Shown here: positions 24,341 through 36,899 of the stretch, piece by piece
Numbering within the stretch: the first letter of the stretch is position 1
Layout of the letters: the number at the start of each line of letters is the position of its first letter
DNA from: Siphonodentalium dalli
Lineage: Eukaryota > Mollusca > Scaphopoda > Gadilida > Siphonodentaliidae
DNA: 64,000 nt
Assembly: GCA_032622095.1 (NCBI GenBank)
Contig: CP136061.1
Coordinates: forward strand, 249,559,582 to 249,623,581
Direction: 5' to 3'
The notes under the pieces: generated by a model
Told to the model about the DNA's origin: nothing
Database searches by the model: none
What the model saw: the letters and a program-made list of their open reading frames with translations, nothing else
Made by a program: the position numbers and the translations under genes

Positions 24341-24553
24341 CAGTAATGCTCTAATTAATCGACCTCTTAACCAAAGCAGAATTATGGGTAACTTTTCAGG
24401 ATTTAGTCGGAAATATGGCTTGTTGCCATTCATCGGAAAGCTCTCCCCGAGAGCTTTCCGATGAATGGCAACAAGCCATATTTCCGACTAAATCCTGAAA
24501 AGTTACCCATAATTCTGCTTTGGTTAAGAGGTCGATTAATTAGAGCATTACTG
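24341..24553. mobile_element. Pogo/Tigger-like palindromic MITE, 213 bp, intact
   Basis: Flanked by TA on both sides (24339-24340, 24554-24555). Ends CAGTAATGCTCTAATTAATC and inverted GATTAATTAGAGCATTACTG. The whole element is one near-perfect palindrome centred on CTCTCCCCGAGAG. TA duplication, CAG termini and a CnTAATTAAnCGACC-type end resemble pogo/Tigger members of Tc1/mariner; that class call is by resemblance. Copy B: 48874-49086. Confidence 0.85.
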
Positions 24554-24610
24554 TAGCCTCATCAAAACTTCAGTGCTGGTTTTCGTTGGCCAACAATTTG
24601 TGAGAGATTT

Positions 24611-24694
24611 CATCAGCCTTGCTGTAACTCACAGCAAACCATTCCCAAAATGCATCAGCCCTCCAGTAACTCACAGCAAACCATTCCCAAGCGA
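24611..24694 (+). repeat. 42-bp direct duplication
   Basis: CATCAGCC ... GTAACTCACAGCAAACCATT starts at 24611 and again at 24653. Copy B near 49144-49227. Confidence 0.7.
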
Positions 24695-25153
24695 TAAACA
24701 ATATGAATACATATAACAACAAATGAGTAATTCAACCCCTCAGCTCTGTGCTAACTCATCTAAACCTCATTATAAGAGTTGGACTTTACTAACTGACACC
24801 CAGAGCATTACGGGCACCAGACGTTTTAAGGGGTGTGGGGGGGGGCTGAGACTTTTTAAGGGGTGGGGGGGGGGGCTGAGACTTTTTGACCATTGTTTTA
24901 CATGATATATTCATGGTTGTGACACAGTTGTTGTATAATATACCTTGTATATCAGTGTATAGACACATAATTATAACAAAATAGATTCAAATTAACCTTT
25001 AAAATTTTCCCCTGAAATAACATTCAATTTGCCAAACAAATAGTAACTTAGTGGCGTTAATTTGTATTATGTATCTTTAATTGAAAACTGAAAACTATTG
25101 AAACAATTTAAAAACAATTTCACTCTGAAATTTTGACCAAAGTTGCTTGTGCT

Positions 25154-25301
25154 GAGACACACCCCCTTGTTACTACGTCCCTGAGTCGGTGAGACACACC
25201 CCCTTGTTACTACGTCCCTGAGTCGGTGAGACACACCCCCTTGTTACTACGTCCCTGAGTCAGTGAGACACACCCCCTTGTTACTACGTCCCTGAGTCTA
25301 T
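25154..25301 (+). repeat. 37-bp minisatellite, 4 copies
   Basis: GAGACACACCCCCTTGTTAC then TACGTCCCTGAGTCGGT, repeated four times at a 37-bp period with one G/A change. Copy B: 49692-49839, also four copies. Confidence 0.9.
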
Positions 25302-25461
25302 GTTGCACAGAGCTATGAAGATTGACATGAATTATATTAATGTTATAAACACATTGAGTTATATTCACACACACATTCAGCCCAATAGCATAAGCAGTAA
25401 ACTTGTAGTTAATTAGTAGAAGCGAAGGATGTTGGAATGTTAAAACTGTGGAAGAAAGTAG

Positions 25462-25573
25462 GCGATTTGATTCGAGGTGTTATCCTACGAGAGATGATAC
25501 AAAATACAAGATCAAAAGCGATTTGAATCGAGGTGTTATCCTACGAGAGATGATACGAAATACAAGATCAAAA
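25462..25573 (+). repeat. 56-bp direct duplication
   Basis: GCGATTTGATTCGAGGTGTT... at 25462 recurs as GCGATTTGAATCGAGGTGTT at 25518. Copy B: 50000-50111, with a copy-specific A/G SNP. Confidence 0.85.
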
Positions 25574-27021
25574 TGTTTAGTGTGAGAAATTATTAACCGA
25601 TCATTTGGGTTAAAACCTTCGTGAAGAAACTTAAAACAAAAACTGCCTCCATATTCCGTGTAAAGAAATGTAAAATACAATCATAAAACCTTCAAAGCGA
25701 CTAAAATCATACCTGGCCACAAAAAAACATTCCGTTCATTACCGTTGCAAATTCACAAATTCACAACCAAATTGTTGTTGTTTTTCCATTTCCTGTTCAA
25801 CAATATGTAATATATAATTCCGCCCCTTAAAATATAACGAGACACACATAACAATCAACACAACTTTCAGTGCAAAAAAAAAATCCATCCAAGTGTAATT
25901 GTGGAAAAAACCCTTAGAAATAGCCAAACAGTTAGCTATTCAAAAGTGTAGGGAGAGCACCATTATATTGTATATAATGCCTTTTTTCATTGAGGTACAT
26001 GTATGTCCATATCTGCTCTAAACTGGGTGAAAAGTTAACCCTCGCTTTCCTAAATACTCAATGATGAGTAGTTCCCTTGGGAAATACATATGATCTCTAA
26101 TGAGTTGCAAAATTTAATAACCGGTTTAGTGAGGCTAGAATCAAATTTAGTGGTCGAGGTTAATAAATTTAGTGGTCGAGGTTAATAAATTTAGTGGTCG
26201 AGGTTAATAAATTATGTTTAGAAATGCGATGAATTTGAGATCCATTTGATCACATAAAAAAAAATAATCTTGAAATGGCTAAGGTTTACAAAAATTAATA
26301 TTGATTTTCTTATCACAACCAAAGAGGAAGTAAAGACAAAATATAGTTCCTTTATAAATGTGTCTGTTAATGTTGTTTAACCACCCTTGTCACCCATGTT
26401 TATCTAACAATCAACACTAAATAACCCCAAATTGAATAACATAATTATATTCTAATTAACATAATAAAAAAGTTCCGGCATTGACATTTGACATCAACAC
26501 GCTAAGATCTTAAGTCACTGTGTGTGTCGATAATACACGTGTGTCTAACTAAAAAATATTAGGCCCGATTTTCGGGGCTACTTATGTGATAAAATAAGTT
26601 TCATATTTCCTAAATATCCCTCTTGATGAATAATAGACCATTCCAACTTATACTTTTATAACTGGGTGGGAGAGTCCAATTAGTAAAGAAAGGGTTAATC
26701 TGCAGTGAGGAGAAATATGAGGGAGGAGTTATAAATATGAGGGAGGAGTTATAAATGGTGTGATTAGCGAGAGGGTCAGGGAGAGCGGTCGTCAGAATAT
26801 CAATCATATCAAACACAAGTTAGACAAACGTTCAACGATCTCAATAAATAGCTTGTATATACAATCTCTGTTATATACAATATCAACAAGGGTGCGTAAT
26901 AAAAATATTACAAAACAGGTTATATATATACAATTAATGAGCAAAAACACCAGGACCAGCTGGTTAAGATATAACCCGTATATGCACTGGCAATCACATC
27001 TTCAGGCTATTCTATGCGTTT
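25574..27021. other. AT-rich, no gene seen
   Basis: Contains a short dispersed repeat at about 26622-26698 (CTTTTATAACTGGGTGGGAG, TTAGTAAAGAAAGG) also present near 56401-56475, and a doubled GAGGGAGGAGTTATAAAT at 26717-26756. Copy B: 50112-51568, with several SNPs. Confidence 0.55.
26143..26214 (+). repeat. 22-bp minisatellite, 3 copies
   Basis: AAATTTAGTGGTCGAGGTTA (+AT) repeats three times. Copy B: 50690-50761. Confidence 0.85.
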
Positions 27022-27025
27022 TTAA

Positions 27026-27222
27026 CCCTTTCAGTGCCAAGTCCGATTTTTGTATCAACCCATATTTCCTTGATAATTTTTCAAATTTATTGATTATAAT
27101 AATGTGATGGAAAGCTCTAAGAGCTCTTTCCATCAATGTATCACATTATTATAATCAATAAATTTGAAAAATTATCAAGGAAATATGGGTTGATAAAAAA
27201 ATCGGACTTGGCACTGAAAGGG
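27026..27222. mobile_element. TTAA-II MITE, 197-bp near-perfect palindrome
   Basis: TTAA at 27022-27025 and 27223-27226. Ends CCCTTTCAGTGCCAAGTCCG and inverted CGGACTTGGCACTGAAAGGG; the arms pair almost to the centre (CTCTAAGAGCTC). piggyBac-like by TTAA and CCCTTT. A shortened relative is at 60997-61123. Copy B: 51573-51769. Confidence 0.9.
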
Positions 27223-27397
27223 TTAATGAATGGGGGGGACAAAATATCATTTTCAAAATCAATAGATTTGTTTCAAAAGAAGTATCTGAAACATTGAAAT
27301 ATATTTAAACATTCATCTGTTTTGCATACAATTTTAAAACCAACAAAACTGCGCCTGTCTTCATTTCTATATATAGCAACATTGGGTACTATATTAA

Positions 27398-27771
27398 CCC
27401 TTCCATGACTGGAGCTTCCTGAAATTTTGCGAAAAGTCTGTGCCAATGCATCCTCTTATATATGCCAGTCTCCCCTAGGGAGCCTCACATATATAAGAGA
27501 ATACATTGGCCTAACAATATTTACAATGACCGTGTAAGCCAGTGCATTCTCTTATTTATGTGAGACCCCCTATAGAAGACTCACATATATAAGAGAATGC
27601 ACTGACACATGATATTTAATGCTGCACCAGTGCATCTCTAGTCATGGAAATTGTAAGCCACTGCATTCTCTTATACATGCGAGGCTCCATATGGGAGACT
27701 CACATATATAAGAGAATGCACCGGTACATGATATTTAATGCTGCACCAGCACAGCCCCCGTCATGAAAGGG
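27398..27771. mobile_element. TTAA-III MITE, 374 bp
   Basis: TTAA at 27394-27397 and 27772-27775. Ends CCCTTCCATGACTGGAGC and GCCCCCGTCATGAAAGGG, imperfect inverted repeats. Holds three copies of the hairpin arm CATATATAAGAGAATGCA and repeats of ATTTAATGCTGCACCAGC. The hairpin is the same module as in TTAA-I. Copy B: 51959-52341. Confidence 0.85.
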
Positions 27772-28217
27772 TTAAAGAGAATTGATTTTGAATACCCAAA
27801 ACTATCTGGTCATCTGTTGGGGAACACTTTATATACTGTGTGACATTCTACGCTGTACCTGATTTTAAGTCTTGCCAGTGAAAATACAGGATAAGTTTGA
27901 GAATATCGATCATAAAAGGGCCCATTCACACAACATGATTATTTCTCACGTATAAACATACAAGGACTTTCCTGTAACAGAAAAACACTTGCTGTGTGAA
28001 GGGGCACTTTGTGAGGAGTGATATGATCTATGGTTGTCAATACAAACTTAATGTTTTGCCTCAAAGGTCTCTTTTTAAAAATAAAATTAATTTGTTGTTA
28101 AGAATCCATTTAGTATAGAAACAGTTAACAAATTTATTTTATTTTCGAGCTCTACCGACTGCGAACATTTTCTTTATCTTTAAAGGGACAGTTATAATTA
28201 TCTCATTGATATTTTAA

Positions 28218-28505
28218 CCCTTCCATGACTGGAGCCTCCTGACATTTTGCGAAAACCCGGTGGCAATGCATTCTCTTATATATATTGTAGGCCAAGGTAT
28301 TCTCTTATATATGCAAGGCCCCCTATGGGAGCCTCGCATTTATATAAGAGGATGCATTGGCCTTACAATATTTACGTTGACCGTGTAAGCCAGTGTATTC
28401 TCTTATATATTCGAGGCTCCCCGTGGGAGACTCGCATATATATGAGAGAATGCACTAGCACAGGATATTTAATGCTGCACCAGCATAGCTCTCATCATGA
28501 AAGTC
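28218..28505. mobile_element. TTAA-III MITE, 288 bp
   Basis: TTAA at 28214-28217 and 28506-28509. Left end CCCTTCCATGACTGGAGC; right end CATCATGAAAGTC, degraded. Two hairpin arms. The 117-codon frame over this region is repeat translation. Copy B: 52788-53073. Confidence 0.8.
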
Positions 28506-28509
28506 TTAA

Positions 28510-29335
28510 TAATGAAATAGTATTGTTTTGGTATTTACGAGTCTCATATGTGGATCACATTTTGTATGTTGTTGTTGTAAATAGAGGTCTGGGAGCATAA
28601 ATACATCATTAGTTCGTTGATAACCAAGTTAACATATCTCCACATGAAATACTGAGAAGTATGGCAAACGTTAATGAAAAAAAAAACTATTTGTGGCGCC
28701 AGCGCCAAGATGATCCTAATAATATGCTGAGAAGGATCAGGTCAAAGAGCAAAATAGAAACTTGCAAAGTTCAGATGGTGAAAATTTAGATTATTTACTA
28801 AATTCAATATTCAATAGTTTTTTCGAGAATTACTTTATATATTGTATTTATGGGATATGGGCTGAGAGGGTGACTGTTACCACACAAAAGTGTCCTGTTT
28901 ATTTAGTTTTAAAAAATGTAACATATTTTGGTCTGCAAACATAACCACTTGTATGTATGCATCAGGAAAAAATGAGTGTCGATAATTTACGAAACAAAGA
29001 AGTTTGTAAACTGTATTGGGTAAGTATAATTCTCTGGACCAATCAGCTTATCGTGGTTCAAATGCAGATGTTTCATAAGCTTTATGGGATAAAAAGACTT
29101 CTGTCACTTGGTAGACAAATTTAAGTCAATGAAAGTGCCGAATCTTTGTAAATTATTAATTTATTAGCCTCATGTCAGCAGATCATATCAAAACAGTCGT
29201 TAGGGTCATACATTTATATAGTAAATGTTCAAGCGTTATGTGTTGCTTAAAATATTTATACATGTTAATAAGTAAGGTAGGAAAGACACTGGGTCATAGC
29301 AAAAGTACCCTCTCCACAACAAAAGTAAGGCCGTT
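28510..29335. other. AT-rich, no gene seen; empty TTAA-I site at 28671-28674
   Basis: ACGTTAATG at 28668-28676 is the uninterrupted target of the insertion found in copy B at 53243-53634. Differences from copy B become denser toward 29335. Confidence 0.75.
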
Positions 29336-30000
29336 AATGATTTAATAAGGACGTGAAGATGCAAGAGAATTAAGTAAAAATGAACGAGCGCTCTTTATGC
29401 GTGTTGACTTACGTATGACGAAACGCGACACGAAGTGTGGTGTTTTAGTTGGTGAAACTAGAAAGTATGTGTGCATTTGTAATTTTGGGGACATGGAGAT
29501 CGAAAAAAGAGTATATGCAGGAAGAAAACTGTACTTTGTGCCGAGATATACGTTTTGTTATTAGCAAATGATGAAGGGAGGAATTTTGTACGTATATGCT
29601 ACGATAATTATAGGAAAGTGGAACGGACACGATTGAGGTTGACAATGATAATGTTGCAGACACCGCGTGATGTAAATTTTATGATTGTGGGCGTATTATA
29701 AACGGGACGAATTTATTTGTTGGTAACGGCTCCGATGGGCGCTAATAGATACCGATACCTCGTTGAATATGGAATATATTCGGGGACTGAGAATTAGCGT
29801 CTACCCCGCGGTAGGGTGTGTGTTCGATTGACGCATTCGGAGTAGGTTCGGCCGCGCGGAGCGGGCGAAGACCCAGGGGGTGGGGGAAGGGGAGTGACAA
29901 TTTTTTCGTATATTAGTAAACTAATATATTATATATATATGCGGGATTATTTTTGGAGAGCTCTTTCGCTTGACTGAGAGAAAATTGTTTTTCTAAGTGT
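29336..30000. other. Spacer at the A/B junction, no gene seen
   Basis: These 665 bp follow the end of A/B homology and precede the restart at 30001. They have no counterpart after 54290. The last ~70 bp (29931-30000) resemble 30205-30270: both carry GGATTATTTTTGGAGA, then a CTTTnGCTTGACTGAGAG motif. The middle (29800-29880) is CpG-rich with a CCGCGG site. An antisense frame of 72 codons has no recognisable domain. Confidence 0.7.
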
Positions 30001-31970
30001 AAAATTTTAGGTGGGAAAAATGGGGGATTTTTTGAAAAGTGATTTTCTAATGAAGGACAATTCTGGAACAGGTCGATTTAGACCCGTTTTGGACTTAGAT
30101 TCCCCCAAAAGTCGACTCCGTTTCGTGTATAGCATAACGGGAAATTTATGAATCAGTATTTCAATAAGACGTGATGAAAGTTACGGCCGCGTCTTTGATA
30201 CGGAGTATATATATAAAGGATTATTTTTGGAGAACTCTTTGGCTTGACTGAGAGAAAATTGCATTTCTAATCAGGGGGGGGGGGGGGGTCACGCAAAAAA
30301 ATTCCGACACAAGGCCGGGGGTGGGGGGGGGGAAGGGGGGGGGGGGGGGGTCGCAGCTCCTGAAAACACGTTTTTTCCGGTGTTTGCTGGTGCTTGCAAA
30401 GATAATTGTCGAACAGCAAATTAAATTCACGGAAATATTCTTGTGTTGCAGTGGTTTTGCTACATTGGAGCTATAGTTCCAGCAATCAATTAAGTCAAAA
30501 CCAGATGCCCCAACGACAAGTATCAGAGCTATCATCATAAATAGTAAAGGCACATGCGTGTGTGTAGAAGAAAGATAATTATCTTGTGTTCAAAGCAGCT
30601 CTGACCATTAACGGTATGCCAATCGGAAGTTATCCATCAATAGACATTGATGTGCTATATTTCAGTATTATGGGGGTATTAACAACTTGGAGAAGAATGC
30701 CTACATTTGTGGTCATCGATAAGTTAATTCAGTCACACTTCAGTTTGTAAGCAAATGGCATAACGGCACCGACATGTCATATTTGCTTACAAAACGACGA
30801 CGAATCTAGCCATACGGGCGAGTGAATTTTTTTTGCGGGGCTTGAGACTTTTTTTCCGATTAGTTTTGCGTGATATATTCATGGTTGTAACACTGTTTTT
30901 TGTAGAATATACCTTGCATATCCACACAAATATAACAACATATATTCAAATTAAACTTAAATATGTATAATTCAGGCAGAAATTTGAAAATACTTTAATT
31001 TGCCACAAGTTCCCCCTGAAATAACATTCAATTTGCCCGAAAATTGCCCGAATTTGACCAAAAATATCTCAAATTTGACTGGAAAGGGGGGGGGGGGGTC
31101 CCAAAACCATGAGTGGACAAAAACCTCTTTTTTTGCACAAAGAGGGGGGGGGGTGGGGGTCCAAAGTGCTGCATGAGGCGAACAGTGACGAATGAGTATT
31201 TGAGATGGTGAAAGAATTGTTTCGCCTCTCCTCGGAGTTTATCCCGAAAGTAATATATATTAAATATTGGGGTATGCGAGAATATATTATAGGTAGGGCC
31301 AACTTTCCAAATGTTTCTGTAAACAACAACCCATGTGCACGGAAAAGAGCGTTCCGTGTTTGTGTTTTCCGCATATGGCAGATATAAAGAGCGTATATGT
31401 TTTTCACTTTAGGGTGGATACACACATGCATGTAATCTCTGTAAATATCGTGTATTTGGAGTTTTACATGGATCATACACACCGTGTAATATGTGTCCGC
31501 TGACAACCCAATCATTGCGACTGTGTTTGACCACAGTGAGTTAAACTCTGAACCGCTGAAGAGCCGTTGACTGGGACGAAGTCGTCAGGCCGCTTTAAAT
31601 AATTATTCGCGCGATAACTGAAATGGTTGACGTTCTGTTTAAATCATTGTCAGTATTCTATTGATGTTAATACCAGTGATGGCCTCTTCCACAACGCAGG
31701 GGGCTATGACCCCCAACATACACGGGGAGCTATATTAACCCAGAAGCTACCGAATTCACCATTGCATATTTCCTCGCCGGGGGGGGGGGGGGGGGGGGGT
31801 GTGCACGCAGCACACTGAGTCCTGACACCCTGCTTTATAAATATCGAAGTCATGTCTGTCGTGTCTGTTTTCTACGAGTGATTAATCTAATATGCAGCAA
31901 TTTATGCTATTCATATAATTATGAACATATTATACAGCTTTAAATTTGAATGCATGGTGTTGCTGTTCAG

Positions 31971-32117
31971 GCTATGGTCTTACAATCTCGTCCAAATACG
32001 GATACGATAGGCGAGAATCGCATGCGTTTTGATATGTCGATGCCGTCTGGAGAGTTTGGCGGGACCAGCATTCCGTCTCGATTTGCTCAGTCTACCCTTG
32101 ATGCTATAAAGTGGTAG
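31971..32117 (+). CDS. Candidate short terminal exon, copy B
   Basis: Exact copy of 1971-2117 at offset 30000. Same reading and the same doubts; not independent evidence if the A/B duplication is an assembly artefact. Confidence 0.25.
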   Translation, partial: AMVLQSRPNTDTIGENRMRFDMSMPSGEFGGTSIPSRFAQSTLDAIKW

Positions 32118-33610
32118 CCGCGGGCGCTTATATATAGAGTTGTTTTTATGAGCCATCAGGCCCCCGCGGCAGCGGTCGCTGGCGCGACCTGACTGCCTCG
32201 ATATCAATTTGAAAAAGGGGTGACGTTGCTTAGAACGTGTCTCTTTGTGGTGTCATTCTTTTGGTATGATTTTTTACTAAATAACGGGTATGTTAGAGTT
32301 ACATTTCTTTGAATTTTACAATCGAAACATATTCGCATGCGATGCTGAGTCACGCGGGACACGGCAAACTAAATCGCGCGCAAATTGGCTTGCGATTTTT
32401 CAGCATCCCACCCCATTTGGCATGCGATAGCGTTTGTACTAGGTGTGCTGTTTGTCTTCATTCGGCGAAAGGGTTGCCTATAGCTACGAGTTCCCAACTA
32501 CGTCACCTTTCATCTCTTGTGTTATACAGTTATACATGTATACGCAAAATTTACAACTATGGAATATTTATGTAAAACATTATATTGTAATTCTTGCACA
32601 GATAATCCCGGCTGATACATTCAATTAACTCCCTTAGTTATTGGAAGCTTTCGAGAACCAGCCCCTCCCCCAATCATGGATTATGGTAGAAAATGTTATA
32701 ATTCAAGCTTGTGACAGGTAGGAGCTTGTTCAACATTTGGCTTGAGAAACATATATATAAATGGGGGGGGGGGGGGTGTCACTCTTTTTAATTTCAACGC
32801 TGTACCTGCATTATTTGTTGGCGCTAATGAATATTTGCAATCCCAATTGAATTAATGTTATCACATGAGCTCGCTCTCAAAATTATCAGAGAAATATGAA
32901 CAAGCCGGTATCATCCTATAAAAGAATTCTGCATATTTTATTTCTGTTTTGGATGACCCTGTTTCCAAGAAATGACAGACACAAATCAAGTATAAAATCG
33001 ACCGGCTCTAATCCACTTTTCGAAATGAATTATAACTCGTGAAAAACAGCAACATATATCAGACAAGAATTACTCATTTCGGCATCCATGAAAGAAGACA
33101 TGTTTATGACTGGCCTGAAATTTCTTGATGGCAGTTTGTTTGATAATGGCTTATAACTACTCACTGGTGAAATTGATCTCTCGCGCGCAGGTGATTAATT
33201 TTGTCAATTATTGGTGTGGCCATGTAAAATACATGTATTTTACATACAGACATTACATGCATGTGTGTATCCACCCTTAGTGTGCAAAATGCTTCTGACT
33301 GCGGCGATAGTTATTTCAAGTTGCTCAATATTTATAAGACACACTTTCAAGCATGACTGAAATATTTCATCTTGAAATGTTGGGAAATGAGAGTGATGAA
33401 ATGTTATATTTAACATGAGTGTTCATTGAACGAGTTCTCATTTCTTATCGAAATGCAGGCCGAAAATAGGGTCATATAGAACTTATTTCAAAAACACAAA
33501 TATATATATATGCACTGAAAAAAATTAAATAAAAAAACCCACCCAAAATAAGCTCACTGTGGGCCTATTTAAGAACCAAATAAATGTCAATATTTAAAAA
33601 ATGCAATAAA

Positions 33611-34160
33611 AGTGGGCGTGTCACATTTTCTAATGCAGCGTGTGTTATAAGTGGGCGTGGCATTTTTTCAGTGCAGCGTGTGTTATAAGTTGGCGTGTGT
33701 TATCAGTTCAGCGTGTGTTATTAGTGGGCGTGGCACATTTTCAGTGCAGCGTGTGTTATAAGTGGGCGTGGCACTTTTTCAGTACATAGTGTGTTATTGT
33801 TATAAGTGGGCGCGTGTTATAAGTGCAGCGTGTGTTATAAGTGCACATGGCACGTTTTCAGTGCAGCGTGTGTTATAAGTGGGCGTGTGTTATAAGTGCA
33901 GCGTGTGTTATAAGTGGGCGTGGCACTTTTCAGTGCAGCGTGTGTTATATGTGGGCGTGGCACATTTTCAATGCAGCGTGTTTTATAAGTGGGCGTGTCA
34001 CTGTTTTAGTGCAGCGTTTGTTATAAGTGGCGTGGCACTTTTTAGTGCAGGGTGTGTTATAAGTGGGCGAGGCACCTTTTCAGTGCACCATGTGTTATAA
34101 GTGGGCGTGGCACCATTTCAGTGCAGTGTGTGTTTTAATTGGGCGTGTGTTATAAGTGCA
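33611..34160 (+). repeat. Satellite array, forward arm, copy B
   Basis: Same as 3611-4160 at offset 30000, with no difference seen. The orientation switch is at 34160/34161. Confidence 0.95.
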
Positions 34161-36899
34161 CGCCCACTTAAAACACACGCTGCACTGAAAAGTGCCACGC
34201 CCACTTATAACTCACGATGCCCTCAAAAGTGCCACGCCCACCTAAAACACACGCTGCACTGAAAAGTGCCACGCCCACTTATAACACAGGCTGCCCTGAA
34301 AAAGTGCCACGCCCACTTAAAACACACGCTGCACTGAAAAGTGCCACGCCCACTTATAACACACGGTGCATTGAAAAAGTGCCACGCCCACTTTTAACAC
34401 ACGCTGCACTTATAACACACGACTACTTATAACACACGCTGCACTGAAAAAGTGCCACGCACAATTATAACACACGCTGCACTGAAAGTGCCACGCCCAC
34501 TTAAAACACACGCTGCACTGAAAAGTGCCACGCCCACTTATAACACACGCTGCACTGAAAAAGTGCCATGCCCACTTATAACACGCTGCATTGTAAAAGT
34601 TCCACGTCCACTTATAACACACGCTGCACTTATAACACACTCACTTAAAACACACGCTGCTCTGAAAAAGTGCCACGCCCAATTATAACACACGCTGTAC
34701 TAAAAAAGTGCCACGCCCACTTATGACACACGCTGCACTTATAACACACGCCCACTTATAACACACGCTGCACTGAAAAAGTGCCACGCCCACATATAAC
34801 ACACGCTGCACTGAAAAAGTGCCACGCCCACTTATAACGCACGCTGCACTTATAACACACGCCCACTTATAACACACGCTGCATTGAAAAAGTGCAACGC
34901 CCACTTATAACACAGGCTGTCCTGAAAAAGTGCCACGCCCACTTATAACACACGCTGCACTGAAAAGTACCACGCCCACTTATAACACACGCTGCACTTA
35001 TAACACACGACTACTTATAACACACGCTGCACTGAAAAAGTGCCACGCACACTTATAACACACGCTGCACTGAAAAAGTGCCACGCCCAATTATAACACG
35101 CTGCATTATAAAAGTGACACGCCCACTTATAACACACGCTGCACTTATAACACACGCCCAATTATAACACACGCTGCACTGAAAAAGTGCCACGCACACT
35201 TATAACACGCTGCATTATAAAAGTGCCACGCCCACTTATAACGCACGCTGCACTTATAACACACGCCCACTTATAACACACGCTGCATAGAAAAAGTTCC
35301 ACGCCCACTTATAACACAGGCTGCACTGAAAAAGTGCCACGCCCACTTATAACACACGCTGCACTGAAAAGTACCACGCCCACTTATAACACACGCTGCA
35401 CTTATAACACACGCTGCACTGAAAAAGTGCCACGCCCACTTATAAAACAGGCTGCACTGAAAAAGTGCCACGCCCACTTATAACACACGCTGCACTGAAA
35501 AAGTGCCACGCCCACTTATAACACACGCTGCACTGAAAAGTACCACGCCCACTTATAACACACGCTGCACTTATAACACACGACTACTTATAACACACGC
35601 TGCACTGAAAAAGTGCCACGCACACTTATAACACACGCTGCACTGAAAAAGTGCCACGCCCAATTATAACACGCTGCATTATAAAAAGTGACACGCCCAC
35701 TTATAACACACGCTGCACTTATAACACACGCCCACTTATAACACACGCTGCACTGAAAAAGTGCCACGCACACTTATAACACGCTTGCATTATAAAAGTG
35801 CCACGCCCATTTATAACGCACGCTGCACTTATATCACACGCCCACTTATAACACACGCTGCATTGAGAAAAGTGCCACGCCCACTTATAACACAGGCTGC
35901 ACTGAAAAAGTGCCACGCCCCCACTTATAAAACACGCTGCACTTATAACACACGACTACTTATAACACACGCTGCACTGAAAAAGTGCCACGCACACTTA
36001 TAACACGCTGCATTATAAAAGTGCCACGCCCACTTATAACGCACGCTGCACTTACAACACACGCCCACTTATAACACACGCTGCATTTGAAAAAGTGCCA
36101 CGCCCACTTATAGCACACGCTGCACTGAAAAGTACCACGCCCACTTATAACACACGCCTGCACTTATAACACACGACTACTTATAACACACCGTGCACTG
36201 AAAAAGTGCCACGCACACTTATAACACACGCTGCACTGAAAAAGTGCCACGCCCATTTATAACACGCTGCATTATAAAAGTGACACGCCCCACTTATAAC
36301 ACACGCTGCACTGAAAAAGTGCCACGCCCACTTATAACACACGCTGCCACTGAAAAAGTACCACGCCACTTATAACACACGCTGCACTTATAACACACGA
36401 CTACTTATAACACACGCTGCACTGAAAAAGTGCCACGCCCAATTATAACACGCTGCATTATAAAGTGACACGCCCACTTATAACACACGCTGCAACTTAT
36501 AACACACGCCCACTTATAACACCACGCTGCACTGAAAACGTGCCACGCACACTTATAACACACGCTGCACTTATAACACACGCTGCACTGAAAAAGTGAC
36601 ACACCCACTTATAACACACGCTGCACTTATAACACACCGCCCACTTATAACACACGCTGCACTGAAAAAGTGCCCACGCCCACTTATAACACACTCTGAA
36701 CTTATAACACACGCTGCACTCATAAATAACACACGCCCACTTATAACACACGCTGCACTGAGAAAAGTGACACACCCACTTATAACACACGCTCACTTAT
36801 AACACACGCTGCACTTATAAATAACACACGCCCACTTATAACACACGCTGCACTGAAAAGTGCCACGCCCACTTATAACACACGCTGCACTGAAAAAGG
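34161..36899 (-). repeat. Satellite array, reverse arm, copy B (5.5 kb shorter)
   Basis: Identical to copy A up to 35413, where it jumps to sequence matching 10880 onward; the rare variant AAAACAGGCTG (10911 and 35444) fixes the register. From about 35684 single-base insertions appear every 50-100 bp relative to copy A, for example an extra A at 35684 and an extra T at 35785. They are mostly homopolymer extensions, which looks like unpolished long-read sequence. Confidence 0.95.

Larger units (their letters stand above)
1..29335 (+). repeat. Copy A of a ~30-kb direct duplication
   Basis: This stretch recurs in direct orientation at 30001-54290. Positions 1-5413 match 30001-35413 with no difference in the lines I compared, including six poly-G tracts. 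Positions 10868 onward match 35401 onward (offset 24533), so copy B lacks 5467 bp of satellite. From about 24870 to 29335 the match has SNPs, homopolymer changes and a 392-bp insertion in B. Homology stops at CCGTT around 29335 (A) and 54290 (B). Copy A may continue left of the window. Confidence 0.97.

Noticed and set aside
27918-28005. Possible small element with GCCCATTCACACAACA and TGCTGTGTGAAGGGGC ends
   Set aside because: Imperfect 16-bp ends, no second copy and no target duplication seen.
28247-28600. 117-codon plus frame
   Set aside because: Almost all of it lies in a TTAA-III MITE, and the frame is broken in copy B.
35271-36802. Longer satellite frames in copy B (up to 99 codons)
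   Set aside because: Created by 1-bp insertions in the noisy stretch that join monomer frames; absent at the matching copy A positions.
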